NCBI GenBank assembly: GCA_904063045.1
Contig: CAJFCJ010000002.1
Span: forward strand, 1,510,422 to 1,574,421
DNA: 64,000 bases
Source: Dimorphilus gyrociliatus
Lineage: Eukaryota; Annelida; Polychaeta; Dinophilidae
Direction of reading: 5' to 3'
The translations under genes and the position numbers were made by a program. Shown in pieces: positions 52,962 through 64,000 of this stretch. Each line of letters starts with the position of its first letter. The first letter of the stretch is position 1. The notes beneath the pieces were generated by a model. The model was given only the letters and a program-made list of their open reading frames with translations. It searched no databases and was not told the origin of the DNA.

Positions 52962-54164
52962 CAGTATATATATGTGTGTATGTGTGTGTATATATTTCGA
53001 ATTCGTTTATCGTATAGACAGTATAAAGGACTACAAACAAATTTTGAATACATATATATATAGTATATATATTGCAAACTATATATATTTTAGTATATTT
53101 ATACATTTTTCTATAAAAATTTATATATACATGTACATACACGACGCCCAGGTAAATATTGCGGCCGTTATCTCTTTTTTTTTCCGGGCCGTTGTTTGCC
53201 AAAGACATAAGGCAAAGGCGGCGTCGTTCGATTATCTAGACGCTCGTCTCGGAACCCACGTTCGCGTTCATTCTACACCGATTATCGACGCAAAAACGTG
53301 TTTGTCCGTCGATAAGTTTTTGCGGTCTATAAACTGGAACCGAAGCGTCACGATTCTGAGATCGAGCTTTGCAGGTGAAATTCAAGTAATGAAATGCTAT
53401 ATTGCTGTGCGTGTGTACCGTTTGACAAACTGACCGCAACGCTTCTGCTCGTCTTACGTTTTTAATTAATTAGCCCAATAGCCGCTTGCTACTTCGGCCG
53501 TTTTGTGGCGTTGAAAAAACTTTTATTTGTTTCTACTAATCGCTCATCAACCTTCTACACCTTTCTTTTCCAGCTTAAACGCACGGGCCTATATACAAAT
53601 ACCCGAATGCCCCCATGAACACGCTGCACCTGGCGCATTGTCATGACAACCTTCAATATCCCGCATCCACATATACTCCGTCTTCTTTATACGATATATA
53701 AAATTTTAACGAACCCGACTTTCGTACTGGAAATTTTTTGCAGTCCATTTCTCCACTTTCAATTGCCGCCATTTCTTTTCTGTATAGCATAGATAAAAAA
53801 TTTCACGATGAAATAAAAACACTTTTTTAATTACGTACATACTCCAATAAAACAAAACGATATATACATCTAACTTTCCTTTACATTATGTCCGCTACGG
53901 ATTATTTAAAGTGAATAGCATATAATTAGAGCGGTTACTACATCACGCAAATACCCGTAACGGAAGTTTTCTGTCGCCTCTATATACACATATATAGTTT
54001 AAATATATTTATACACGACGATATACATACTCTACTGCGGTATAGTGTAATTTTTTCTTTTTTCCTTAGAGAAAATAAGAAATTCGAAACAAACTACGCA
54101 TTCTACGTCATGCTGACAAAGAAATTATACCGATATACGCCTAAAAAAAATTTTGCAGCGCCTA

Positions 54165-54248
54165 TTAATGAAACAGGTAAACTGCAACGGCTGCAAACAC
54201 ACCGGCTAAAATCGTGACAACCGCTCCCGCTATTATTCTCCTATACGC
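54165..54248 (-). CDS. Possible terminal exon encoding a tail anchor
   Basis: On the minus strand, after an acceptor-like CGGCAG, the frame reads AYRRIIAGAVVTILAGVFAA then VAVYLFH and a stop. A basic patch, a helix of about 20 hydrophobic residues and a two-residue tail is the layout of tail-anchored proteins (BCL2-family, cytochrome b5 or SNARE type). The sequence is GC-richer than its surroundings. In-frame upstream codons add SPQYMRQ. No 5' exon was identified, so it may be chance. Confidence 0.25.
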   Translation of the reverse strand, partial: AYRRIIAGAVVTILAGVFAAVAVYLFH

Positions 54249-55752
54249 CTGCCGCATATATTGTGGAGAATACATACATATATACAGTATGTATTGCATA
54301 TATGATGTACAGTAACCACAAATATATGAATGTACAAAATACAGTATGCACGTTTTTCCTCAAGATAAAAATAGCAAATTTATCTTTCCACGTATATAGA
54401 ATATATATATATATATATATATACAAGAACTAATTTTTAAAGCTTCTATAGCTGAATATCAGTAAGAGAGGTGTATATTCTAAACGCACACGTTGAATTT
54501 TTAAGATGGATGATTAAATGAGATCCTATATAAAATATATATCAAGTTATACAGTATATATATATATATATATAGTTATATACAAAATGGCATTGAACTG
54601 CAACGTATTATAAAATATAAAATTTACGTATATTCCTTTTCTTCGTAGAGCAGCACGTATTAATATAACGACAAATATTCTAAACTGAAGAATTCAAAAT
54701 TTAGTTCCCACTCTATCTTTCATCCAATATGTCACTTTTACACTTGAATTCACACTTACATAGAAATATAGAAATACATTCGGCATATACATCTGTCATG
54801 CACTTCAAAAGGTAGACACTTCTCGTAGTAAGACTTAGACGTGTATATATATACATGAATAAAATTTTTCTTAAATACTTTATCTACGTATTATTATATA
54901 AATATATATCATTATATAATTCTCTACTATACATTTTTCTTTTCAGAATTCTCCTTCTGCTAGCTGTATAAACTGACAATACAGTTTTGCAGTTGCGTAG
55001 CCTTGAATTAGTCCGCTGCACCGCCTCTTTCTTCACTGTCAAACTGATGAAGTTTGATGGGGTATTTTTTTAAGCCTATACACATTGATACGTTGCGAGA
55101 GACGCTGTAAGAGAAATGAAACGCCTCGATGTATACTCACGTGAGAAGAGATAGCCGCGCGCGAAGAAGGCGCAGAGGTAAAGGCGTCTAAAAAGCAGAG
55201 ACGCTAGACGCTATTGACGCGTGTACCCCTCCCAGGCTTGGTGCTTAGCAACAGCTTGCCAAACTTACCTGGCGCCTGCAACACCTCATGATAAATTAAG
55301 CACCTTTACTCTCTCCATCTACAAGGCGTCTCTTTTTTCGGGGCGTCGATCGATAGGAGAAGACGGCTGGCGTCCCGCTCTCGTTAGGTGGGGTCTGCAG
55401 ATGACACCTGCGCCGTTTCCAATTCACCTGCCACGTTTTTTTTTATTGAACGGTGCAGCGGCGTTCGTCGGTAAATTTTGTATTGAATTTTCTAGTTTGT
55501 CACCGCGTTTATCGTGCTTGGCGATAATGGCACGCCAAATAATTCATAAATACAGATATAGTCATATATATATATATATATAAATTTATATATGTACATG
55601 AAATACATAGCGTTATACAAGAAACATATAAGAAGCTGTATATTAAGATATTTACTATCTATGTATTTTTTCTCTACATTTATCCCAGTCATTCACATTC
55701 ACCAGACGGACACACACAGATATACATACACATACCTATTTAAATACATACA

Positions 55753-55756
<4 letters not shown>

Positions 55757-55788
<32 letters not shown>

Positions 55789-55860
55789 ACTCTATATATG
55801 TACATTTATATATATAGATATATATATATATATTTATATTTATATATATATATATATATT
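55757..55860. repeat. Compound TA microsatellite
   Basis: Long TA runs (55757-55784 and about 55819-55860) interrupted by GTATAC and GTACATTTATA. Another run lies at 56118-56142. Confidence 0.75.
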
Positions 55861-56847
55861 ATATATTGCCCAATTTATCTCACATATATTATATATACTT
55901 ACAGCTTGCAAAGAAAAAAAATTTATATATGTATAAGGAGTATATAAAGTACTATAAACACATTTCTTACCTGTCGGAAAACAAAGGAGAATTTCTAATG
56001 AGTCGTGCCTCCGTCGCTGCGATCAATAGCAAACACTGTGGGCCACATACCCGCTGTTTGTCTATTTTCTGACTGGCTGCCGCAATACCTGAATATATTT
56101 ATACAAATACATATATTCATATATATATATATATATATATTTCTAAAAAATATGTATATATCTTTGTTATATAGTGTATTTAGACTACATTTATCTATCT
56201 TCTGTAGGACAGTAGTTGTAAAGCTTTTAATACGAACCAAGTATATTTAAATGGTTCTTGATTCGTCATATACACACTATATATGTAGATACATATATAC
56301 ATTTACACGTATATGTTGATATCAAGAATGGTATATCCGCAAATTAATGTGCATAAACAGCACATAACATAACATAATAATTTATAAAATATCTACTGTT
56401 TATACATTTGCATTTACAATGTTTTGTTACTGTGCTAACACAGTCTAATGCAAAAGGTGTTTTGTTTTTTCATCCTTATTTTTAGTTTTCGTTTCGATAG
56501 ACTTTAAAAAAGTAAAAAAAAAATGGGAAATTATGGATAGAACTGTAATTTTAATTAGCAAAAATATTAGTAATTTTTTTTTGAAAAAACAAGAAATGTT
56601 AATAAAAAAATATTTATTCATAAAGTTTTATTTGATTCAGCATTTAAAGAACAAAATTATCATTTATTAGATTAAGTCAATTATACATTCGTGAGTTAAT
56701 TTTTAATCTATTATAAACATTCAAATTAACTCGTTAGATGGCGCATTTTTCCAAAAAATCGGAAAAAAGTATTATAAAAAGACAAAAAAAAGAAAGTACA
56801 AAGAAGAGGGAAGCGACTATATAAAGTGCTTTATATATATATATTCC

Positions 56848-59800
56848 TCAATAGCGTTTCAAATGATTCTTATAAGTATTCCTGTAGAAATGTTGAAGTA
56901 TTGGACTGCTGTGCAAACCCAATTTTTGTAGGTCAATGGGGGACAATTTTGAAAACTTCTTTCCATCAATTTTCGCCTTTCTACACCTTTGAACCGTATT
57001 TTCAGGTATATTTAGTTCTCGGAAGACGTCCGTTAATTTCTTTACAGAGAAGTTGTATAAATCGCCGTCGGCAGGAATGTCTACAGGTCTTTTGGCTAAA
57101 TAAATACATAAATGTATAATACTGTATTGTTAAAGTGTAGAGATACTTATTAGAGTTATATATAGTTTTTTTACAATATAATTATATATTTAACTTTTTC
57201 ATTCATGCTTCATATGTAACTGTGTATAAACATATATAAACATATGTATACACTATACTGTATGTGCTTCTGCATTTTTTTCCTTTCATATACGACATCA
57301 CCTTAAGTAGCATGGTGTTTTGTTCTCTATAGATATAAAAGAAAAAGAGAACTTACCAGCTCTACGAGAGCCTTCAGCTGTTATGTACTTTCGTCTGTCA
57401 TTTAAAAGGTCGTAGGAGTTTACCTCATCGTCACTATCAAAGTCATTTCTTCCTGCAAAAACGCCATCTATCGCCTTTTAATTAAAACAAACGAAAAATG
57501 AACAAACAAATTTGTGAAACATACTGTTTGTCGATAGGTTACTAATAGATGATGCTTTCTTAATGTTACCGTCGTTAGCGATTTGAACCGGCATTAAAAC
57601 GTATCCGCTCTGTGACGCCGTGTCCGCCTTTCCATCAGATTCTGCCGGAAGTAGAAAGACGTCTGATGATGAGAAAGTTTTATTTAAAAAAAAGGTAGTT
57701 ACAAAAGATAAAAAATAAGGAATGAGAAAAGTATAGAAAGGAGAACGAAAGATTTACACAGTCAACAAAACAAGCATATTCTTTTTTTCAGCACCTTTCC
57801 TTTATAACAAAGATATACAATTTCCCTATTTCTTTCTCCTCTCTATCTCTGTCCTTGTTTTCCTTCTCTCACTCACTCATTCTTTCTCTCTCTCTCTGTC
57901 TCTGTCTCTGTCTCCACCCCATTTCCCTCACTCGCTCACTAAGTCATTTTACTTTATATCACTTTCTCCCTACCTCAATTTTCAATATCTTTCTCTCCTT
58001 CCCCTCCCTCCTTCGCATTCTTCCTCATTTATTTTACCCTTTTCCTTCCCCAGTATCTACAAAACACCTAACCAAAGAAAAAAAATACTAGTAAATCGAT
58101 TTAAATCGATTCGACCAAGTTAATAAAATAGCGAGTTTTGTTAGATCGTTTAAAACTAAATAAGTTTCGATTTACTATTTTTTAAAATTAATAGTTTACA
58201 AAATTACCTTTCATATTAAAATGGAAAAAGTATAGAGTGGTTTATATTCATATTAATATCCAGAAGATATTAAATAAACTGTGCTTATATTTCTAGTATA
58301 TAAGCTGGCTTATATCATATGTATTATAGTTTGTAATGATTATTCGCTATTGTAATATTTTATGTTATTTAATGTTATTTTTCAGTTTTTAGACGTGTAT
58401 ATATCTTTATACATTGAACAGTGTTTGAATAGATTTATGTGTGTTTTTATACCATACATACAATTTTACAGCAACAGATGCGATCAATGTCTGAACTTGT
58501 CACGACTTGCGGACATAAATTATGCAAAAAAAATATTCTTACTTTGAGCGGATCCGTTAGTTTGAGGAATGGATAGTGGGAGTAGGATTATACCATTCTG
58601 AGGTACGCCTATAGAAGAAGAGTATTATGATAATTATAATATTCCTTTATGACGCAGTCGCCCATAAATTTTATAAATGTATAGACACATTACGTTTACA
58701 TATGATATTTTTACTTTACCTGTTGGAAACTGAGGAACGCTATGCATTACTGAAGTTGTCCCATTTACATTTCCGTTTTGTTGAGAGGGATTTTCTGGTC
58801 AAAAAAGGTCAAAGTTCATTACAAAAAGTGTCGATTGATTAAGTCACCCGTTTTTAGATTGTAGAGCGTAATGTTATACAGTCTAGATAAAGCCTTACGA
58901 AATACTCCCTCCTCTTGCTCTACCTGACAAGCTAACCATTCCCGCCCCCCCGTTTGCTCTTGTCTACTTGCATATATGTACTGTGTATCTTTGTTTATCT
59001 TTATTTATGTTAAAAGAAAAGTAGAAAGGTCGCAACCTTCAGTTTCGTTTGTTAGAGTTGGCGTTGAAAATTCTGTGAAGGGAAATGATATATGAAAGAC
59101 GAATGAACTCATCAATTATTTAATTAACAAGGAAAGTTTATGCTTACTCGTTTCGTGTGACTCATTGTTCCTGACGTAGACTCTAGCTGTTCCGGGCAGA
59201 TTATCCCCTGCACGAAACGTAGCGCATTTTACTTAATGAGCTTATACTTTCGCATTCATATAAATTATATAAATATATACATATATACAGTATACTACTG
59301 TATATGCTTTACATTTATACAATTACTATATGAAATTCAGGCAATGTACAGTATATATACAGCATAAGCTATATAGAATTTGTACTCGGCACTAAATTTT
59401 TGTTTTTCTATACAGTATACTATTTACACTTTTATACTGTCTGTAGTATATGATATTCTTAATAAAATAAAGACTCAAACCGGAAGTTTGTTGCTTCCTA
59501 GCGTTCTTCTCAGCCAAAGTTTGTTGTTCGTAGTATTCGCTATTTAACCGAACTCGTTCGTGGACACTTTGTGGATTTTCTATTATTTTCCAAATGGAAA
59601 AAAAATGGAAAAAAAAACTATGAAAGAATGCGGTTAAGAAAATAAAAAAATTATATTTATGAAGAAAAAATCAATAGAAATCATATTTTGTTTATTTTTA
59701 TATAGAAAAAGCATACAAAAAAGCAGATCATGCTTGAATGTTGACCTTAAACTTCTTTTTCTTACATATTTTAATACTGTATATATATATATATAAAGTT

Positions 59801-60144
59801 TTTATAAAAAGATTGATATTAGAGTTTTAGCGAAACATGTAAAAAAAGTAAAGATTGGTCATATAATTTAGGCCTACCTGAACGCGGTGTATACGATCTG
59901 GTGTAGAACTGATCGAATTCAGCTGAAGGTTAATTATACGCGTGTTAGAGATTAGATTTTTGAAAATTTGTTACGAATTATTTTTGATAAAAAGAAAATT
60001 TTTTATTTGAAAGGCTAAAGAGGGACAGGGGAATGAGAAAGAAATGGAATCTGTGGGGGGGCAGGAGATAGAAAAGGGTGTTAAAGGTGGGCGCTTTGGA
60101 AAAGCGAATAAAAGATAAAATAGATATAAGGAAAAAGGATGTGT

Positions 60145-60188
<44 letters not shown>

Positions 60189-61427
60189 AAAACTATATCG
60201 AATATGGTATATATATGATTTGGAAAAATAGGAAAAAGTAACTAATCTTTTTATGTAATTACCGTCGAATAGTAAATCATTAAAAGATTTCGAAACCGGG
60301 TTCTTGGGCTTATACAGAGTTCCTGAATTGCCAGCAAACACCGATCCGTTGATTATCGATTCATTATCGAATGTAGTAGATGAGGTAGCTACGGATCTAT
60401 AAATAGAATTGAGAAAATAAAAACTTTAATCTTTTTACCAAGCCTTAATGCATATATGGAAAATATATAAACTTCAATACTATGTGGGATAATTATCTAA
60501 AAAGTCTATATATTCAAAGGTTTCATACCGAGAGAAATCGAAAACTAAATTATCGTCATAATCTCGAGTTTTTTTCAAACTCATAGAATCAAACGATTTA
60601 TTAGTTAGAAGAGCCTGAAAAGAATCGGCGTCTACTATTTCGGCACATCGATCCATCATAGACAATATGTTGGGCTTCTTTGTGAGTAGAGGACTTTCCG
60701 ATTTCGGAATAGATCTATATAATTCTAAGTATATGTTCGTCCTAATGGGTAGGTGAAAAGCCGGAGCTTCCGGATGATTCAAACTAATGTAAACTGCTGA
60801 GTCTACAAAGATACTATGTAGAACAATTGACTCGTTTAGAGGTAGATCGAAACGTTCATCTTTTTGATCGCTGCTCCTCATAACTAATTCTACGCAAATC
60901 GTCTGATCTTCGATGAAAGGTAGTAAATCCTTAATGCTGTAAACATTGTTGTAAGAACTATTCGTTTCTTCGAACACCGCTCTGGATGATATTGGCAGTT
61001 TAAAGTCTTTGGTCTTTCCAGTTTTAGGATCTATTTTCTCACATTTTATGTAAGGTTTCTTCGGTCTTTGCAATGTATCGATATGTTTAAATTTAATTAT
61101 ATCTCCAACAGATATAGGTAAGTCATTATCACTTATTCGTACAACTCTAACGAGATATTCTGGGTGGGATCTCAATAATGATTCTACACCTTCAAATATT
61201 TGAGGCTTAAACTTGAATTTTCCTTGATATGTTAATGGTATTGAAAAATATCTTGATTTAGTTGTACCCAATACCTTCGATTGCTTTGTCAATCCATGAA
61301 CAACCAATTTAGAACCGTCGTAAACACGGTGGTTAGATAAAATCGTTGATCCTAAATCAGTCTTGACAATTTGACAGTAAGCTGGAAAATGATTTCGATA
61401 ATCCCTTGCAAAATTGTTTAATAACAT
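56848..61427 (-). CDS. GAREM-type adaptor: CABIT domain plus SAM domain
   Basis: Exon 1 (60529-61427) encodes about 300 residues of CABIT domain. It starts MLLNNFARDYRNHFPAYCQI and includes YFSIPLTYQGKFKFKP and DFKLPISSRAVFEE. Exon 2 is 60263-60396. Several short exons follow, all in phase where checked: near 59880-59932 (AEFDQFYTRSYTPRS), 59480-59570, 59150-59212, 59031-59075, 58720-58800, 58540-58610, 57540-57650 and 57357-57470. The last (from about 57100 to 56848) encodes a SAM domain: NFSVKKLTDVFRELNIPENT, KIDGKKFSKLSPIDLQKLGL. CABIT followed by C-terminal SAM is the architecture of GAREM, a GRB2-binding adaptor downstream of EGF receptors feeding ERK. The middle is Ser/Pro/Asn-rich and Tyr-containing. 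An acceptor-like TTTTAG abuts the first ATG, so an upstream exon is possible. Confidence 0.85.
57883..57915. repeat. CT/CTGT microsatellite
   Basis: Compound pyrimidine repeat (TCTCTCTC then TCTGTCTCTGTC) inside the GAREM-type gene, in an intron on the opposite strand. Confidence 0.7.
60154..60184. repeat. GA dinucleotide microsatellite
   Basis: About fifteen GA units in an intron of the GAREM-type gene, just after the 60263-60396 exon in transcription order. Confidence 0.85.
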
Positions 61428-62278
61428 CCTAAAAGTAGGCCTAGGTTATCCATCCAATGCTTTATAGAGGCGGCGGTATACTATATACTGACTTGCTATT
61501 TGTTCGATAGTGCGGATCGAACTGACAGCTTCTCAATACGTATTCAAATTCCATTCGTTTTAATGAATCATTCCGTATGGTTAGATTTTTATACAGTAGG
61601 ATTCGTAATTAATGTGTATTTTTTTGTTATTCTTCTCTCTGGCCTCAATTATGTCTTTTCCTAATTAGTAATAAAAGCACAGTTGCAGAGTTCTTTCTAT
61701 ATGGGACGTGCAATGAGCCAATTGTTCAAGCAAATCAATACTTGAATTCAGTAAGCGTTGGAAAATAAGAGCATTAATGAAATACCTGGCTCCATCTATA
61801 AGCTGACTTGTAAACGCCCTTTAAATTTTACGCCTGTTAGCTTCCGTATTCAAGCATATCTTTGTAAGGTGAAAGAGGATATCTTTCGTAGGTCATAAAT
61901 AGAAATGTAGCAAATGCATAAATATCTTTAAGTATAAAAAGTTTAACTAATTACGCCATCTGCCGCAATGCGTTTTAAAATAATGAAAAACAAAAAAAAA
62001 AGAGACGTGGGAGGAGAGGTAAGTAACAATCCTTCTCTCTGAAGAAAATTTAGATGAAAGGAAAACAATTGCCAACTTATTCGAATATAAAAAGAAAATT
62101 CCATACATATAAGCTTTTATTCGGACAAATGAGCATTTCTTATGAGATAATATCTAAAATAAACTGACTTGTTGTCTCTCTTTTTGTTCATACTCAATCA
62201 TATCTCTATATTAATATTTAAATAGGAGGATTGACATCATCACTATTATTTAAATATACCGTCTTCTATCAATAAACA
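61428..62278. other. Divergent spacer between GAREM-type and orphan membrane genes
   Basis: Contains TAGGCCTA at 61436-61443, directly upstream of the GAREM-type start. No gene was seen on either strand. It likely holds both promoters. Confidence 0.45.
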
Positions 62279-63370
62279 ATGTACAAATTAACTTTAAGTT
62301 TATACGTTTTATTACAAGTAATCTATTTCCGGTTTGTACAAAATAAACATGAAATTTGGATTGATGGTAATTCTATAACTTTCAACGGTAGCGAAACGAT
62401 TGAATTTGGCAGCGGTAGAGAGTTTTTTATAAGTCAATTTATCGATTACTTAATTAAAATTCTAAACCATCTTACAAAGATTTAAAGGAGAACGAACGGT
62501 GGATGAAAGCCAAACTCATTCGATTAGCTAATCAAGTTAAGAGAGATACCCTGCATTACGTAAGGAAACGGAGTAACGTTAATGGAACAGGCACTAAATC
62601 AAAGCCCGAAAGAGGAAATCACGTGAATGCCAGGAAAGGTGTTAAGAATGAATTTACTAAAACAGCAAATGGAGTCACGTATTTCCGGTATATGAAAAAA
62701 AGAAATAAATTAGTTTATTAAAGTAAATAGTGTTAATTAATTTAATGTATATAAATTATGTAACAATAGACTTCCAAAGAGTGTAAATATAGACCATCTG
62801 GATGCTAAAAATTTTCAATGGAATCAACAATTAAATTCTTATGTAATAGGTAGTTCTCACTTTGATACTTCTTTACCATCAGCTCTTTATTGGATTCCAG
62901 AAGAGGCTTTTCTTGAGTAAATAACCTTAAAAATTTGATAACGACCTCTTTTCCGATCTAGGCCTATTTATTTTTTTTCCTCTTAAACAGACATCCTATC
63001 CAGCGAAGAGAGAGTAAGAAGAATTTAGAAAAAATATACATTATTTTCTTAATAATTACTTCTAGCTTCGTTATTATTGTAAGATTCATTGTTTACTTGT
63101 AAATTTATTCGATATAAGCGTTACGCAACAGGTGATACTTCTCAAGTTTGTCTGTAAGAAATTAAACGAAAAGCGCAATTACTCATCTTGTTTGTAAGTG
63201 ATTAATAATCTAGACTTTTTAAAAGATAAGAATTATATTACTAACTTAGGAAAGAACATAGAATTGAACTTGGCGAGGATGAAGAAGAACAAAGAACGAA
63301 TGAGTTTATAATATCAAATAAATCGGAAAAAGTACCGTTAGTTAAAGAAGATTCTCTATTCTCTGATTGA
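62279..63370 (+). CDS. Unrecognised type I membrane protein
   Basis: Six short exons (62279-62432, 62480-62687, 62770-62916, 62991-63078, 63132-63193, 63250-63370) join to 259 residues with one open frame and canonical introns of 47-82 bases. Residues 1-20 (MYKLTLSLYVLLQVIYFRFV) look like a signal peptide. An ectodomain of about 155 residues follows, with ENERWMKAKLIRLANQVKRD, NVNGTGTKSK and LPSALYWIPEEAFLEHP, no cysteines, and basic in the middle. The membrane helix is IYIIFLIITSSFVIIVILLK, then FVCKKLNEKRN. The tail of about 45 residues is acidic (ELGEDEEEQRTNEF) and ends KVPLVKEDSLFSD. No domain or family was recognised. The consistent phase across five junctions supports a real gene. Confidence 0.65.
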
Positions 63371-63905
63371 TTGTGTCTTTCGTTACTTAACTTTTCAATT
63401 ATTTGTTTATTTTCACTTTAAATCTATTCGAATTACTGATATAAGACTTCTGTAAAAAGTTTACTTTATCATTTATTGTTATCTCAATAGACATATACCG
63501 ATGAAACGTTTCGTATGGTTTCGTCTGTTCTCCGATAAACAGAATCGAACAAAGTTTTATAATACAATTGTATATAATAATACGGAAGAAAAAGGTGACT
63601 GGATTTTGAGATATAATAAACAGATTGGATTATTATTTTATAAATAATTAGTCGGTAGATAGTCGATTTAGATACTGAGAGAGAAAAACTTTGTAAAGGT
63701 CGAGATAAAAGGATGAAAGTGATGGAATAAAAAAAAACTGTTTTCAATATAAAAGCGACATCTAGTGTTGAAAGTGAGAGAAAACATTTAAAAAGTTGTG
63801 GGAGGGATTTTATTTTTCACTCCTACATCCGTAACATTTAGAATGACGTCAATGGGATATTTAAAACAGCAAAAGAAAAGAATCTATATTTTTAAAAACA
63901 TAGTT
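63371..63905. other. Upstream region of the Tctex1-type gene, with CRE
   Basis: No gene supported; a minus-strand frame at 63484-63747 is hydrophobic and low in complexity and was not accepted. TGACGTCA, a perfect CREB/ATF palindrome, is at 63844-63851, 55 bases before the next ATG. Confidence 0.45.
63844..63851. promoter_or_regulatory. CRE palindrome TGACGTCA
   Basis: Full CREB/ATF consensus 55 bases upstream of the ATG at 63906. The same core occurs at 15919-15926 before ZMYND10. Function inferred from position. Confidence 0.45.
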
Positions 63906-64000
63906 ATGAATCGTACAATGAAAGTAAATAGGGCTGAGAGCGACGTTAAACAGTCAATTGGACGTTTAGAGAATACGTACAAATTGAAACCCGATAGCAA
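63906..64000 (+). CDS. Tctex1-type dynein light chain, N-terminal fragment
   Basis: The frame opens MNRTMKVNRAESDVKQSIGR and continues ENTYKLKPDS to the window edge. ENTYKLKPD (ENTY.L.P) is the opening signature of the Tctex1 domain of DYNLT/TCTEX1D proteins, light chains of cytoplasmic or ciliary dyneins. Only about 31 residues are visible, so the subfamily cannot be named. Identification is from this short motif. Confidence 0.55.
   Translation, partial: MNRTMKVNRAESDVKQSIGRLENTYKLKPDS

Larger units (their letters stand above)
52423..56847. other. Long spacer rich in TA repeats, with GC-rich islands
   Basis: Sequence between the NOL4-like gene and GAREM. Much of it is TA microsatellite. 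Two stretches, about 53150-53460 and 55130-55470, are richer in CpG than the surroundings and could be promoters or first exons; CTCACGTGAG (palindromic E-box) is at 55136-55145. Frames such as 55221-55583 and 52912-53433 show no homology signal. A possible terminal exon at 54165-54248 is listed separately. Confidence 0.45.

Noticed and set aside
52912..53433. 173-codon plus-strand frame
   Set aside because: Its first part is translated TA repeat (YIYIYI). The rest has no recognised domain and no support from neighbours.
55221..55583. 120-codon plus-strand frame in a GC-richer island
   Set aside because: It ends in translated TA repeat and matches no family; the island is better seen as possible promoter DNA.
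63484..63747. 87-codon hydrophobic minus-strand frame
   Set aside because: Tyr/Ile/Ser-rich composition is typical of chance frames in AT-rich DNA. No partner exons were found.

Overview
The window is nuclear DNA from an animal. It is AT-rich, with genes packed a few hundred bases apart on alternating strands. Most genes are split by very short GT-AG introns, typically 45 to 90 bases. The gene content is metazoan: a HES repressor ending in WRPW, PLK4, NOL4, GAREM, a neuronal-calcium-sensor relative, a complement-like macroglobulin and an animal laccase. Gene density, intron size and base composition fit a compact-genome spiralian such as a small annelid (Dimorphilus-like). The species is an inference; the sequence does not prove it. 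I saw no tRNA, rRNA, CRISPR array or intact transposon.

1-10 kb: the 5' part of VPS26C (-), SSNA1 (+), ELOF1 (-), COPS5 (+), OTUD4 (-) and a secreted beta-lactamase-fold protein (+). These form divergent and convergent pairs; ELOF1 and COPS5 share a short promoter with an inverted ETS-like site. 10-20 kb: a mucin-like membrane protein, TMEM267 (-), RUNDC1, ZMYND10 and PRIMPOL (all +). 20-29 kb: a five-exon laccase (+) and a long thioester-less macroglobulin with an LDLa module (-). 30-36 kb: a Gal3ST-like sulfotransferase (+), PLK4 (-) and DPH5 (+).

36-43 kb is gene-poor. It holds a possible small membrane protein, a HES-type bHLH gene (-) and long flanks with palindromic E-boxes. 43-50 kb: a leucine-rich-repeat protein preceded by an X-box-like site, two intronless divergent seven-helix genes, and a divergent calcium-sensor-like gene. 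50-61.5 kb: a NOL4-type gene (-), about 4 kb rich in TA microsatellites with a possible tail-anchor exon, and a GAREM-type CABIT-SAM adaptor (-). 61.5-64 kb: a six-exon type I membrane protein I do not recognise (+), and the start of a Tctex1-type dynein light chain (+).

Gene models were built by joining exons by eye. For many of them the exon lengths sum to an uninterrupted frame and a protein length close to the human one (COPS5 332, ELOF1 83, TMEM267 215, ZMYND10 437, DPH5 278 residues). Several genes belong to centriole or cilium biology (SSNA1, PLK4, ZMYND10, the Tctex1 start). The rest are mostly unrelated housekeeping or membrane genes. The most unusual features are an OTUD4 whose catalytic Asp is replaced by Gly, a PLK4 with no third polo box, the Mcr-like macroglobulin, the head-to-head seven-helix pair and the orphan membrane protein.
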